Assembly: GCF_002803095.1 (NCBI RefSeq)
Contig: NZ_PGLR01000026.1
Coordinates: 26,189 to 90,188, forward strand
Reading direction: 5' to 3'
Source: Pseudomonas sp. ZH-FAD
GTDB taxonomy: Bacteria; Pseudomonadota; Gammaproteobacteria; Pseudomonadales; Pseudomonadaceae
DNA: 64,000 nucleotides
Of the stretch, positions 35,538 through 44,475 are shown piece after piece. The translations under genes and the position numbers were made by a program. Under the pieces are notes generated by a model that saw only the letters and a program-made list of their open reading frames with translations, searched no databases and had not been told where the DNA came from. Position 1 is the first letter of the stretch, and each line of letters begins with the position of its first letter.

Positions 35538-35603
35538 CCAATCGGCGCGTCACTTTGACCGGCCGAGGGTTCGGCCATGTGTTCAGTGCGGCGCGCCGAT
35601 TGG
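35538..35603. repeat. Cruciform-forming inverted repeat in tauD leader
   Basis: CCAATCGGCGCG (35538-35549) is the exact reverse complement of CGCGCCGATTGG (35592-35603). The 42-base loop carries an inner hairpin GGCCGA-4-TCGGCC (35561-35576). It lies just upstream of tauD and would form a two-tier stem in its leader RNA. Function is unknown. Confidence 0.7.
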
Positions 35604-35625
35604 TCGGCAGGTACGCATGGGAGGT

Positions 35626-35680
35626 GACTTTATAGGTATAAGAAAATTACTTTAAATACCGAATAAGAATATTCATATGA
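35626..35680. promoter_or_regulatory. AT-rich island upstream of the sulfonate operon
   Basis: The island lies 110-165 bases upstream of tauD and contains TATAAGAAA (35637-35645, plus strand) and the near-palindrome GAATATTC (35669-35676). It resembles the islands before the SfnB operon and the cystine block, so it is a candidate sulfur-limitation control site. From 35681 to 35923 I see nothing further. Confidence 0.5.
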
Positions 35681-35923
35681 CCTGTCAGCGAGTCGCGCCA
35701 TCAGGTGTCACGCTCGCCGCCGCTATCCGGCGCTTCGTCAGCCAGACAGTCGTTTGCTTTAGACAAACAGGACCGGCATAGACCGCTGAATCAATCGCAA
35801 ATAGCCGACCTCGACCAGCAGATAGTTGTCGTCAAGAGGGCCAGCTATCGGCCAATAGCGGCCGAATAGAGTTCGCCTCTAATTCAAGCTACCCACCAGG
35901 ACAGGAACGCCTCCTGGCCTCAG

Positions 35924-36421
35924 CTACTTCCTCTTGAAGGCTTCCCGGCGAGACTCGCGCTCGCCAAGGAAACGATTGCTGATCACCGCTTCCAGGTCCT
36001 TGCGCTCCAAAGGGTCGCCGCAGTGAGGGCAAACGCTGGCCACGCCAACGTCATGGCCGCACGCGCGATGCACGAAATGCACGGCCAAGCCCTCATCCGG
36101 GTTCTTGCACCACTTCTCGCCCCAGGCGCGTAGCGCGTAGATCACGGGATAGAAGTCCCAGCCCTTGTCAGTCAGAAGGTATTCGTAGCGCAGCGGCTTT
36201 TCGTTGTAGGGCCGGCGTTCGACTAGGCCGTTGGCTTCCAGCGCTTTCAGGCGCGAGGTCAACATCTGAGGCGTAGCTGCGGTCTGGATCTGCATTTCCT
36301 CGAAGCGTGTCGCGCCCATGTACAGCTCACGCATGACCAGAATGGTCCATTTGTCGCCCACCAAATCCACCGAGCGCGCCACCGGGCACACCGTGTCGTT
36401 TGTCTCATCCTGCATTGGCAT
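35924..36421 (-). CDS. HxlR-family regulator with C-terminal CxxC
   Basis: This 165-residue regulator has a winged-helix HxlR domain in its first 110 residues (CPVARSVDLVGDKWTILVM, TRFEEMQIQTAATPQMLTSR, RYEYLLTDKGWD). It continues with a Cys-rich tail (CGHDVGVASVCPHCGDPLE) that could bind zinc or sense thiols. I start at ATG 36421; the frame extends upstream without family similarity. It is divergent from the isochorismatase/MFS pair. Two similar 17-base dyads (36443-36459, 36519-36535) flank the promoter region, so it should control both directions. Confidence 0.9.
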   Translation of the reverse strand: MPMQDETNDTVCPVARSVDLVGDKWTILVMRELYMGATRFEEMQIQTAATPQMLTSRLKALEANGLVERRPYNEKPLRYEYLLTDKGWDFYPVIYALRAWGEKWCKNPDEGLAVHFVHRACGHDVGVASVCPHCGDPLERKDLEAVISNRFLGERESRREAFKRK

Positions 36422-36442
36422 CGCGCTCTTTTCTCCGCAGTA

Positions 36443-36459
36443 GCTATTGTTTTCATAGT
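36443..36459. promoter_or_regulatory. HxlR-type box 2
   Basis: GCTATTGTTTTCATAGT agrees at 14 of 17 positions with the perfect dyad at 36519-36535. It lies just upstream of the chosen hxlR start, suited to autorepression. Confidence 0.6.
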
Positions 36460-36518
36460 AGCGCAACCAGGATGGCAATGCCTCACGGATCACCTCTCAA
36501 GGCCTCATTTCAATTGAC

Positions 36519-36535
36519 ACTATGATTTTCATAGT
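36519..36535. promoter_or_regulatory. HxlR-type box 1: perfect dyad ACTATGA-TTT-TCATAGT
   Basis: Seven-base arms flank a three-base centre in the divergent region, about 100 bases upstream of the isochorismatase start. TTGACA (36514-36519) abuts it and could be the -35 element, so a bound regulator would block that promoter. Confidence 0.68.
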
Positions 36536-36635
36536 TAATATGAGCCCCGTAAGGCTTACGCAGCGCAATGGGCAATCGAGGCATTTGCCCGTGCAGCATA
36601 AGTCCCAGCCCCTCTCCTCTATCTGGAGCACCGTC

Positions 36636-37259
36636 ATGAGCCACCCTGTGTACTCCCCGGAGCGGACCGCTCTGCTGCTGGTCGACCCCTACAACGACTT
36701 CCTGTCCGATGGCGGCAAGCTGTTTCCCATGCTCAAAAGCGTCGCGGACGACGTTCATCTGCTCGACAACCTGCGCACCACCGTTGCCGCCGTTCGAGCG
36801 CAGGCCATCCAGGTGTACTACGTGCCACATCGGCGCTGGCAGCCCGGCGACTACGACCACTGGGATCACCCCAACCCGACCCAACGCCTGATCCAGCAGC
36901 GCCACACTTTTGCCAAGGGCTCCTGGGGCGGCGAATGGCATCCCGACTTCGTGCCGCAGGAGGGCGACATCATCGTCCAGGAGCACTGGGGACAAAGCGG
37001 GTTCGCCAATACCGACCTCGACTTCCAGCTCAAGCAGCGAGGCATCACACACGTGATCGTCGTCGGCCTGCTGGCGAACACCTGTATCGAATCAACCGCA
37101 CGCTTCGCCATGGAGCTGGGTTACCACGTCACACTGGTACGAGATGCAACAGCCGCCTTCAGCAAGGAAATGATGCACGCGGCGCACGACCTGAACGGGC
37201 CAACGTTTGCGCACAGCATCGTCGATACCCACGGGCTCGTGCAGGCCCTGCAGCAGTGA
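36636..37259 (+). CDS. Isochorismatase-family cysteine hydrolase, catalytic Lys absent
   Basis: This 207-residue isochorismatase-fold protein has the nucleophile Cys150 in GLLANTCIEST and the general-base Asp17 in LLLVDPYNDF. In the strand where the family has its third catalytic residue, Lys, the sequence reads DIIVQEHWGQSGFANTDL, so Glu or His takes that place. It may be inactive, or part of a divergent subfamily acting on other amides or ureas. ATG 36636 is chosen for its GGAG site and the family start. It is followed 12 bases later by an MFS gene, and both probably answer to the HxlR regulator. Confidence 0.85.
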   Translation: MSHPVYSPERTALLLVDPYNDFLSDGGKLFPMLKSVADDVHLLDNLRTTVAAVRAQAIQVYYVPHRRWQPGDYDHWDHPNPTQRLIQQRHTFAKGSWGGEWHPDFVPQEGDIIVQEHWGQSGFANTDLDFQLKQRGITHVIVVGLLANTCIESTARFAMELGYHVTLVRDATAAFSKEMMHAAHDLNGPTFAHSIVDTHGLVQALQQ

Positions 37260-37271
37260 AGGGATGGCGTG

Positions 37272-38480
37272 ATGTCTATCTCTTCCTCAGCTCCGATAAG
37301 CGTTTCCAGTCGACTGGTCACCCTCATGGCCCTGTGCTGCGCGCTGGCCGTCTCGACCATCTACTATCACCAGCCGCTTCTGCCACAGATGGCCGCGTCG
37401 TTTGGCCTGGCGCCGACACAGGCCGGTCTGGTCGCCACGTTGACGCAGCTTGGCTATGCGGCAGGCCTGCTGTTCATCGTGCCGCTCGCCGATTGCCGAC
37501 AGCCACGCCAGCTCGCGTTGCTGGCCATCGCTGCAAATGCCGTCGCCTTGATCCTCTGCGCTGTGGCACCGAACTTCACAGTGCTGTGCGTGGGCAGCGT
37601 CCTGGTCGGTGTAACGGCAATCACTGCGCAGATCATCATTCCCTCCCTGTCGGGACTGGCCACTCCGGCTGAGCGAGGTCGCATCGTCGGCAGCCTGCTC
37701 AGCGGCCTCTCGGCTGGCCTCTTGCTGGCGCGCATGGTTGGAGGGTTCGCCGGCGAAAATATGGGGTGGCGTGCCGTCTTCGTATTGGCCTCGCTCAGCG
37801 ATGTGTTGCTGCTGATCATTGTTGCCAAGAGCCTGCCCGCCACTACGAGCCTGACGACGATAAGCTATGGCTGGCTCCTGCGTTCGCTGGGCAGCCTGGT
37901 CCGGGAGGAAGGCGTGCTGCGTTACTGTGCGGCGAGCGGCTTGCTGATGTTCGCCGCGTTCAGTGCGCTGTGGGCCTCGCTTGCCGCGCTGTTGGCACAA
38001 CCACCCTATGGTTTCGGCTCCGCCACCATCGGTCTGTTTGGCCTGGTCGCGCTGTTGGGCATCGTCGCGTCACCCCAAATTGGCGCACTGACCGATCGTC
38101 TGGGCGTACGCACCCTGGCCATCGCCGGCGCAATGGCCCTCACCCTGGGTTTCGCCTGCATCGCAGCGGGCGGGCAAAGTCTTGGCTGGCTGATCCTCGG
38201 CATGGTGCTGCTCGACGTTGGCAATCGCGCCGGACTGATTGCCAACCAGGCACGCGTATTCACCCTGAGACCCGAAGCTCGGAGCCGGCTCAACACCGTA
38301 TTCATGGGGGCGTATTTTCTGGGCGGAGCGATTGGCGCTGCATTGGGGAATTACGGCGTACACCGAGCAGGCTGGATAGGCCTTGCCGCTGTTGGCATCC
38401 TGCTGTCTTGTGCGGCCATGGCGCTAAATGCTCTTGCCCCCCGCGAGTCGAGCTCGACGATGGGCGAGCTTCGCCCATGA
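37272..38480 (+). CDS. MFS transporter (YnfM-like, 12 TM)
   Basis: This 402-residue major facilitator has twelve hydrophobic segments. The segments STIYYHQPLLPQMAASFGL and PTQAGLVATLTQLGYAAGLL near the start and LLDVGNRAGLIANQARVFTL near residue 310 are typical of the YnfM-like drug/metabolite exporter group. ATG 37272 is preferred to the GTG just before it. It lies 12 bases after the isochorismatase-like gene, making a two-gene unit under the HxlR-type regulator. The exported compound is unknown. Confidence 0.9.
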   Translation: MSISSSAPISVSSRLVTLMALCCALAVSTIYYHQPLLPQMAASFGLAPTQAGLVATLTQLGYAAGLLFIVPLADCRQPRQLALLAIAANAVALILCAVAPNFTVLCVGSVLVGVTAITAQIIIPSLSGLATPAERGRIVGSLLSGLSAGLLLARMVGGFAGENMGWRAVFVLASLSDVLLLIIVAKSLPATTSLTTISYGWLLRSLGSLVREEGVLRYCAASGLLMFAAFSALWASLAALLAQPPYGFGSATIGLFGLVALLGIVASPQIGALTDRLGVRTLAIAGAMALTLGFACIAAGGQSLGWLILGMVLLDVGNRAGLIANQARVFTLRPEARSRLNTVFMGAYFLGGAIGAALGNYGVHRAGWIGLAAVGILLSCAAMALNALAPRESSSTMGELRP

Positions 38481-38543
38481 TCGATTCGAAGACGACGCGG
38501 CAGCGCACCTTCTGCTGGCTTGCTCAGGCTTCGAGCGCTGCCG
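38461..38543. terminator. Two hairpins at the end of the MFS gene
   Basis: TGGGCGA-GCT-TCGCCCA (38461-38477) folds just before the MFS stop. CGGCAGCGC (38498-38506) pairs with GCGCTGCCG (38535-38543) over a 28-base loop. Neither has a T-run, so they are possible factor-assisted terminators or RNA stabilisers between convergent genes. The call is tentative. Confidence 0.4.
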
Positions 38544-38577
38544 TAAGTCGGCGTTAAATAATAGGCGGACACGTCAC

Positions 38578-39810
38578 TTACCCAGCTGCGCCGTCCGCCC
38601 CAGCGCGCATATCCTTCATGCGCAGTAGCTCCTGAATGACGCGTTCCTGCTCTGCGTAATCGCCCTCGCCCATGTGCGCATGGCGAATATGCCCCTCGGC
38701 ATCGATGAAGTAATGCGCGGGCCAGTACTGATTGCCGAATGCACTCCACACCTGATACTGGTTGTCGATCGCCACCGGGTGGCGGATGCCCAGTTGTTTG
38801 ATCGCCTGACGGACATTGGCGACGATACGCTCACGGGGGTATTCCGGGGTATGCACGCCCACGACCACCAATCCCTGCTCGGCATAGCGCTGCGCCCACT
38901 GATTCACATAGGGCAGGCTGTTGCGACAGTTGATGCAGTCATAGGTCCAGAAATCCACCAGCACTACCTTCCCCCGCAATTGGGTCCAGTCCAGTGGCGC
39001 GCTGTTGAGCCACTGCGTAACGCCGCTCAGTTCAGGTGCCAACCCCAGGTCTGGCAGATGAACGGGCACGGCCGCTCGAGCGCTGCCGACCAACCCTTCG
39101 AACACACGAGGCACCACCTCGAGCACCCGGCGTTCCAGGGTGGACAGCAGGCCCGACATCGCAGGGTTGGCCAGTTGCGCATTGAGCCCACTGGCGATGC
39201 CGATGATCGCCAACAACGCCACCGCACCGGCGCCGCGCCGCAGCCACTCGATCAGGCGCAGCGAGGGCCGCAACCGCCGTAACGCAACGCGTCCGAGGAG
39301 GATCAGGATCGCCAGCGCCACCGCGCTGCCCAGGCCGAAACTGAACAACAGCAGAGTGGTGTGCGCGCTGGGCCCCTCGAGCATGGCCCCCGAAAGAATC
39401 AGCCCGAGTATCGGCCCGGCACAGGGTGCCCACAGCAAGCCGCTGGCAACGCCCAGCAGCCAGGCCGAGAGCGCAGGCGGCAGACGGCGGGCATCGCCCT
39501 GCAGGCGAGCGCCCAGCCACAGCCAGGGACGGGACAAACAGGCGCTGACTCGCGCGGAGAGCAGCGCCAGCGCTGACAGCGTGAGGATCGCCAGGGCCAG
39601 GTAGCGGCCCCATACGCTGGCCTCGATCACCCAGTTGGCAGACACGGCCGCCAGGCTTGCCAGTGTGGCGAAGCCCGAGGCCAGCCCGAGCAGGGTCAGC
39701 AGGGTTGTACGGATGTTGCCACGGGTGCTGCTCAGCAGCAGCGGAATGACCGGCAGAATGCAAGGGCTGAAGAGCGTCAGAACCCCACCGAGAAAGGCGA
39801 TGAGCAGCAT
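38578..39810 (-). CDS. DipZ-like CcdA-thioredoxin fusion
   Basis: This 410-residue protein has an N-terminal CcdA/DsbD-type six-helix electron carrier (about 1-215), with the Cys pair Cys17 in SPCILPVIP and Cys130 in APCAGPILG. It continues into a periplasmic TlpA/thioredoxin domain (about 250-400) with active site CINC (292-295). It moves reducing power from cytosolic thioredoxin across the inner membrane to a periplasmic thiol. It is next to a DUF2790 gene and the metal-type two-component operon. A thiol reductase would suit a Cys-rich exported peptide such as the HvfA-like protein in this cluster. Confidence 0.9.
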   Translation of the reverse strand: MLLIAFLGGVLTLFSPCILPVIPLLLSSTRGNIRTTLLTLLGLASGFATLASLAAVSANWVIEASVWGRYLALAILTLSALALLSARVSACLSRPWLWLGARLQGDARRLPPALSAWLLGVASGLLWAPCAGPILGLILSGAMLEGPSAHTTLLLFSFGLGSAVALAILILLGRVALRRLRPSLRLIEWLRRGAGAVALLAIIGIASGLNAQLANPAMSGLLSTLERRVLEVVPRVFEGLVGSARAAVPVHLPDLGLAPELSGVTQWLNSAPLDWTQLRGKVVLVDFWTYDCINCRNSLPYVNQWAQRYAEQGLVVVGVHTPEYPRERIVANVRQAIKQLGIRHPVAIDNQYQVWSAFGNQYWPAHYFIDAEGHIRHAHMGEGDYAEQERVIQELLRMKDMRAGADGAAG

Positions 39811-39876
39811 GGTTACCTCGAAAACGCAAAAGGGTCAGGCCCGGCGAAACCGGGCGCAGCGGGCAAGGACTGGGGT

Positions 39877-40140
39877 TCAGTTTTCGTTTTCGCAAGCCTT
39901 GGCCTGCTTCAGATAGGCCAATCTGCGCTTGTGGCCCTGGGAATCCAGGTAATCCATACGCGCCTCCACGACCTGGCAACGCAATGACGGTACCTCTTCC
40001 AGCACCAGAACCTTCTGTACATCCAGTTGCATGCCGTAGTGGTAGCGTTCAACCGGGATCTGCTCTGCGGCGTGCAGGTTGAGGCTGCCAAAGGGCAGTA
40101 CCAATGCCAGTGCGAGGGAGGTGCGAGTGATCGCTTTCAT
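39877..40140 (-). CDS. DUF2790 small periplasmic protein (second copy)
   Basis: This 87-residue DUF2790 protein has a signal peptide (LALALVLPFGSLNLHAA) and two Cys (in LRCQVV and KACENEN). It shares YHYGMQLDVQKVL and a YLDSQG-type turn with the copy at 28181-28447. It starts 213 bases from the divergent response-regulator gene. One GATACA-N4-AATACA box lies between them, so it may be part of the two-component regulon. It is separated from the DipZ-like gene by 66 bases and may be cotranscribed with it. Confidence 0.85.
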   Translation of the reverse strand: MKAITRTSLALALVLPFGSLNLHAAEQIPVERYHYGMQLDVQKVLVLEEVPSLRCQVVEARMDYLDSQGHKRRLAYLKQAKACENEN

Positions 40141-40271
40141 GACAATCTCCTGATGATGGTGCGAGGGCGATGGGTCGCATCTGCCGGGTGCCCAATTGCA
40201 CGTTCAGGAGGTATCGCCGATGTGTCCGGAGGGAAGAATGATTGCAGCGCCAGGTATCACCTGGGCACCCG

Positions 40272-40287
40272 GATACACTGCAATACA
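40272..40287. promoter_or_regulatory. Response-regulator box A: GATACA-N4-AATACA
   Basis: A direct repeat with six-base half-sites ten bases apart, one helical turn, as OmpR-type regulators prefer. It sits in the divergent region, about 67 bases before the regulator start. Near-identical boxes occur at 42405-42420 and 46024-46039. Confidence 0.7.
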
Positions 40288-40353
40288 AAGGGTGGCGGGC
40301 AAGCGTCATCGAGCCAGATAGACTGGGCGCCGTCACTGCAATGAGAGATGGCC

Positions 40354-41090
<737 letters not shown>

Positions 41091-41094
<4 letters not shown>

Positions 41095-42398
41095 TGCCCC
41101 TGCTCCGCTGGCCGCGCAGCCTGGCCACGCGCCTAACACTGATCTTCCTCACTGGCCTGGTGCTGGCCTACGGCCTATCGTTCGGCTCACAGTTCTACGA
41201 GCGCTACCTAACCGGGCGCAACGTGATGCTCGACAATCTGGAGAGGGACCTGAGCACCTCCGTGGCGCTGATCGATCGCCTGCCGGCTGAAGAACGTGCT
41301 AGCTGGCTACCGGTCCTGGAGCGGCGCAACTACCACTATCGACTGGACGGCGGTCTGCCCGGCACACCGATGTCCATGGACGACATGCCCATGGCCGTGC
41401 CCTCCATCGAACGGGCCATCGGCAAGCGCTTCGCTCTGCGCTTCGAGACCATCGAGGGGCCGCGCCCGCATTTCCAGGTACACATCCGCCTCAGCGACGG
41501 TAGCCCGCTGGTGCTGGATGTCACCCCCAGCAGCATTCCAGTGGCCCAGTGGCTGCCGCTGATGCTGGTTCTGCAGTTGCTGGTGCTGGCACTCTGTACC
41601 TGGCTGGCAGTACGCACGGCGATTCGTCCACTGACCCGCCTGGCTCGTGCGGTGGACCACCTCGACCCAGACAACCCGGCGCCACCACTGGATGAGCGCG
41701 GCCCCACGGAGGTGCAATACGCGGCCCGCGCGTTCAATGCACTGCAGGGCCGCATCGCCGCCTACCTGAAAGAGCGCATGCAGCTGCTGGCGGCCATATC
41801 CCATGACCTGCAAACGCCGATCACGCGCATGAAGCTGCGCGTCGAGCAGATGGACGATTCGCCGGAACGCGAGCGCCTGTGGAGCGACCTCGACGAGATG
41901 CAGCACCTGGTGCGCGAGGGCGTGGCTTATGCACGCAGCATGGAAGGCAGTCGCGAGGCGCTGTGTCGGGTCGATCTGGACGCCTTCCTCGATAGCCTGG
42001 TGCTCGACTACCAGGACAGCGGCCAGGCGGTGAGCCTGGACGGCCGCAGCGGCGCACTGATCGAGACCCGCCCGCATGCGCTGCGCCGGGTGCTGAGCAA
42101 TCTGCTCGACAATGCCCTCAAGTTCGCCGGCAGCGCCCAGCTGCAGGTGAAGCGCGACGCGCACGGCGTGCGCCTGCTGGTGCTGGACGAGGGCCCCGGC
42201 ATCGCCGAAACCGAACTGGAGGACGTGTTCAAGCCGTTCTACCGGGTGGAGAGCTCGCGCAACCGCAGTACCGGCGGCACTGGTCTCGGCCTGGCCATCG
42301 CCCTGCAGCTGAGTCAGGCTCTGGGCGCCCGCCTGAGCCTGCGCAACCGCGAGCACGGCGGCCTATGCGCCGAACTGGAACTCACTGTAACGGGTTGA
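41091..42398 (+). CDS. Sensor histidine kinase with Met-rich periplasmic domain
   Basis: This 435-residue membrane kinase has TM1 at about 13-32, a periplasmic domain at about 33-152, TM2 at about 153-175, then HAMP, a HisKA domain with His238 (ISHDLQTPITRMKLR) and an HATPase domain with NLLDNALKFA and DEGPGIA. The periplasmic part holds a Met-rich stretch, MSMDDMPM (residues 94-101), and several His residues. This resembles soft-metal sensors such as CusS, so Cu(I), Ag or Au is a reasonable stimulus, though unproven. ATG overlaps the regulator stop (ATGA). Confidence 0.9.
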
Positions 42399-42404
42399 GA
42401 AGAG

Positions 42405-42420
42405 GATACAGAGCGATACA
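42405..42420. promoter_or_regulatory. Response-regulator box B: GATACA-N4-GATACA
   Basis: A perfect direct repeat seven bases after the kinase stop and 100 bases before the ferric-reductase-like gene. It is the clearest of the three boxes of this pattern in the cluster. Confidence 0.75.
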
Positions 42421-42519
42421 AGACGGCCCTGAGCGGGACACACGCAAGATAAAGCGGCTGGCGAGCATGGCGGTCAACGCGGCACACAACGCGCCGCGCC
42501 CATCCAAGGAGCTCTCCCC

Positions 42520-43170
42520 ATGACCCGATCCGCCACCTTACCCAGCCTGCACGGCTGGCGCCTGTTCAGCCTGTTATCGCTGCTCGTCCTCGTCGCCACC
42601 ACGCTGGCCCTGCTCTGGCAGCCGCAACTGGTAGAGGCACTGCGCAGCGCCATCCGCGTCACCGCGCGTACCTCCTTCGCCCTGTTCCTGATCGCCTTTC
42701 TCGCCTCGTCCCTGGCCCTCCTGCTGCCCAGCCCGACGACCCGCGCGCTGCTGCGCGAGCGACGCTACTTCGGCCTGGCCTTCGCCTTCTCCCACCTGGT
42801 CCACGGCGTGCTGATCCTGACCTATGCGAAGCTGTTTCCCGAGGTGTTCTGGAACGGCCGCTCGGTGGCAGCGAGCATCCCCGGCTCGGTGGGCTACCTG
42901 TTCATCCTGCTGCTCAGCCTCACCTCCTTTCCCAGGACAATGAAGGCCCTCGGTGGCCGTGGCTGGAAGCTGCTGCATGGCACCGGTACCTGGGTGCTGG
43001 CGGCGATCTTCTGCCTGTCGTTCTACAAGCGCATCCCGATGAGCCCCTGGTACGCGCTGGGGTTCGCCCTGATCTTCTCCGCCATCGTGCTCAAGCTCGT
43101 CGCCAAGCTGGCCCAGCGTCTGCGCCGTGAGGTACAGCCGACCCGCGCTCCGCTCGTCACTACTCGCTGA
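42520..43170 (+). CDS. Ferric-reductase-like (MsrQ-type) haem membrane protein
   Basis: This 216-residue integral membrane protein has about six helices and the ferric-reductase transmembrane domain pattern. Candidate haem b ligands are His92 and His95 in SHLVHGV and His153 in LLHGTGTW. It has no flavin or NAD domain, so like MsrQ it would pass electrons from quinol or another donor to a periplasmic partner. It lies behind regulator box B and is followed seven bases later by a DoxX gene. A role in keeping periplasmic thiols or metals reduced would fit the cluster. Confidence 0.85.
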   Translation: MTRSATLPSLHGWRLFSLLSLLVLVATTLALLWQPQLVEALRSAIRVTARTSFALFLIAFLASSLALLLPSPTTRALLRERRYFGLAFAFSHLVHGVLILTYAKLFPEVFWNGRSVAASIPGSVGYLFILLLSLTSFPRTMKALGGRGWKLLHGTGTWVLAAIFCLSFYKRIPMSPWYALGFALIFSAIVLKLVAKLAQRLRREVQPTRAPLVTTR

Positions 43171-43177
43171 GGTCAAC

Positions 43178-43669
43178 ATGTCCAACACCGCCTTCACCCC
43201 ACTGCAAAACGCCTTCGCCCACCTAGACCGCCTCGGCGCCTGGGGCGCCGATCTGCCGTTGCGCCTGTTCCTAGCCTGGGAGTTTTTCGAAGCCGGCCTG
43301 GAGAAATGGTACGGGCAGAACTGGTTCGGCCAGCTGCAATTCCCCTTCCCCTTCGACCTGCTGCCGGCCGAGCTGAACTGGCAATTGTCGATGTGGGTAG
43401 AGCTGATCGCGCCGCTGCTCCTGCTGCTCGGCCTGGGTACGCGCCTGGCGTCGGCAACGCTGATGGTGCTGACCATCGTGGCCATCGCCGCCGTGCACTG
43501 GCCGGCGCACTGGTCGAGCCTGGCAGAACTGGCCCTGGGCTATTCGATCAGCGACCACGGCCATGGCAACTACAAGCTGCCGATGATCTACCTGGTAGCC
43601 CTGTTGCCGCTGCTGCTCGGCGGTGCGGGGCGCCTGAGTCTGGACGCGCTGCTACGCCGCAAGGTCTGA
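43178..43669 (+). CDS. DoxX-family membrane protein (HvfD/GigD-like)
   Basis: This 163-residue DoxX protein has four membrane segments with LRLFLAWEFFEAGLEKWYG near the start and a periplasmic or interhelix segment SDHGHGNYKLP. DoxX members are the fourth gene (D) of the hvfABCD/gigABCD operons. Here it is separated from A-C and placed on the opposite strand, joined instead to a reductase-like protein. I chose ATG 43178, with GAGG eight bases upstream. A strong terminator follows 11 bases after the stop. Confidence 0.88.
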   Translation: MSNTAFTPLQNAFAHLDRLGAWGADLPLRLFLAWEFFEAGLEKWYGQNWFGQLQFPFPFDLLPAELNWQLSMWVELIAPLLLLLGLGTRLASATLMVLTIVAIAAVHWPAHWSSLAELALGYSISDHGHGNYKLPMIYLVALLPLLLGGAGRLSLDALLRRKV

Positions 43670-43680
43670 TCCACGAAACC

Positions 43681-43717
43681 AAAAGCCCGCGCACCTTAAC
43701 GGGTGCGCGGGCTTTTT
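43681..43717. terminator. Bidirectional rho-independent terminator
   Basis: A perfect 15-bp stem (43681-43695 with 43702-43716) has a six-base loop, an A-run at the left and a T-run at the right. It ends the DoxX unit on the plus strand and the hvfC unit on the minus strand. Confidence 0.93.
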
Positions 43718-43728
43718 ATGGCCGCGGT

Positions 43729-44475
43729 TCAGGCGCCGAGACGAGTGCCCAGCACCGCGCCCTGGCCGCGCAAGTCCTCCAGCAACGCCAGCCCGGCCGG
43801 CACGATTTCCTCCGGTGCTACGCCGATGGCCGCGGCCAGCCGCGCCAGATGCGCCCGGCCGCTGATAAGGCGTTCCTGCAGCGACAGCAGCAGTGCATGA
43901 GCCAGCGGCGCCAGACGTGAGAAGTACACGCGACGGTCCGTATCACGCCGCGCCAGGATCAGCGTGGGCTGCTCCGGAGCCTGCTGCGGCAGATGGCCCG
44001 GGCCGATCTCCACCACTGGCCAGCGGTAGGCCAGTGGCAGCGCCAGGGGCGACAACACCGGCACACCCTCGAGCAGGTCACCCTGCGGGTCGTGATGCGG
44101 CTCCGCCGCATCGCTGAGCAGCAGAATGCTCTCCACTCGCTCGTAGTGGGCCAACTCGGCCAGCCACGGCGGCAGGTCCGCAGCCTTACCGGTTTCCAGG
44201 TAGTCGACGAACTCGCTGCCCAGTTCGGTGAACAACGGCGTGTGGCAGCGATGGTCGGCGTAGAAGGTCGTTACCAGTGCCTGCCAGCGGGCCGCCCCCA
44301 GGCTCGCCCGAGCAACAGGGAAAGCACCGGCCAGCAGCGATTCGAGATTGCCTAGGAACAACTGCCGGTAGACCGCCAGACGCCGCGCCTCGATGCCCGG
44401 CGGGGGCGCGTGGCGTTGCGGGTCACGCACGTGGTTGGCCATGCGCGCCAGTTGCTCATACAGTGCTTCAGCCAT
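43729..44475 (-). CDS. HvfC/BufC-like DUF2063 protein
   Basis: This 248-residue protein begins with the DUF2063 domain (RLAVYRQLFLGNLESLLAGA, FPVARASLGAARWQALVTTF, YADHRCHTPLF) and continues into a winged-helix-like end. In HvfA/bufferin/methanobactin-type pathways the C protein is the RiPP recognition partner of the B enzyme, presenting the precursor peptide. The ATG at 44475 overlaps the end of the B gene by eight bases, showing coupled translation. It is the last gene of the minus-strand operon A-B-C. Its function here is inferred from this family context. Confidence 0.9.
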   Translation of the reverse strand: MAEALYEQLARMANHVRDPQRHAPPPGIEARRLAVYRQLFLGNLESLLAGAFPVARASLGAARWQALVTTFYADHRCHTPLFTELGSEFVDYLETGKAADLPPWLAELAHYERVESILLLSDAAEPHHDPQGDLLEGVPVLSPLALPLAYRWPVVEIGPGHLPQQAPEQPTLILARRDTDRRVYFSRLAPLAHALLLSLQERLISGRAHLARLAAAIGVAPEEIVPAGLALLEDLRGQGAVLGTRLGA

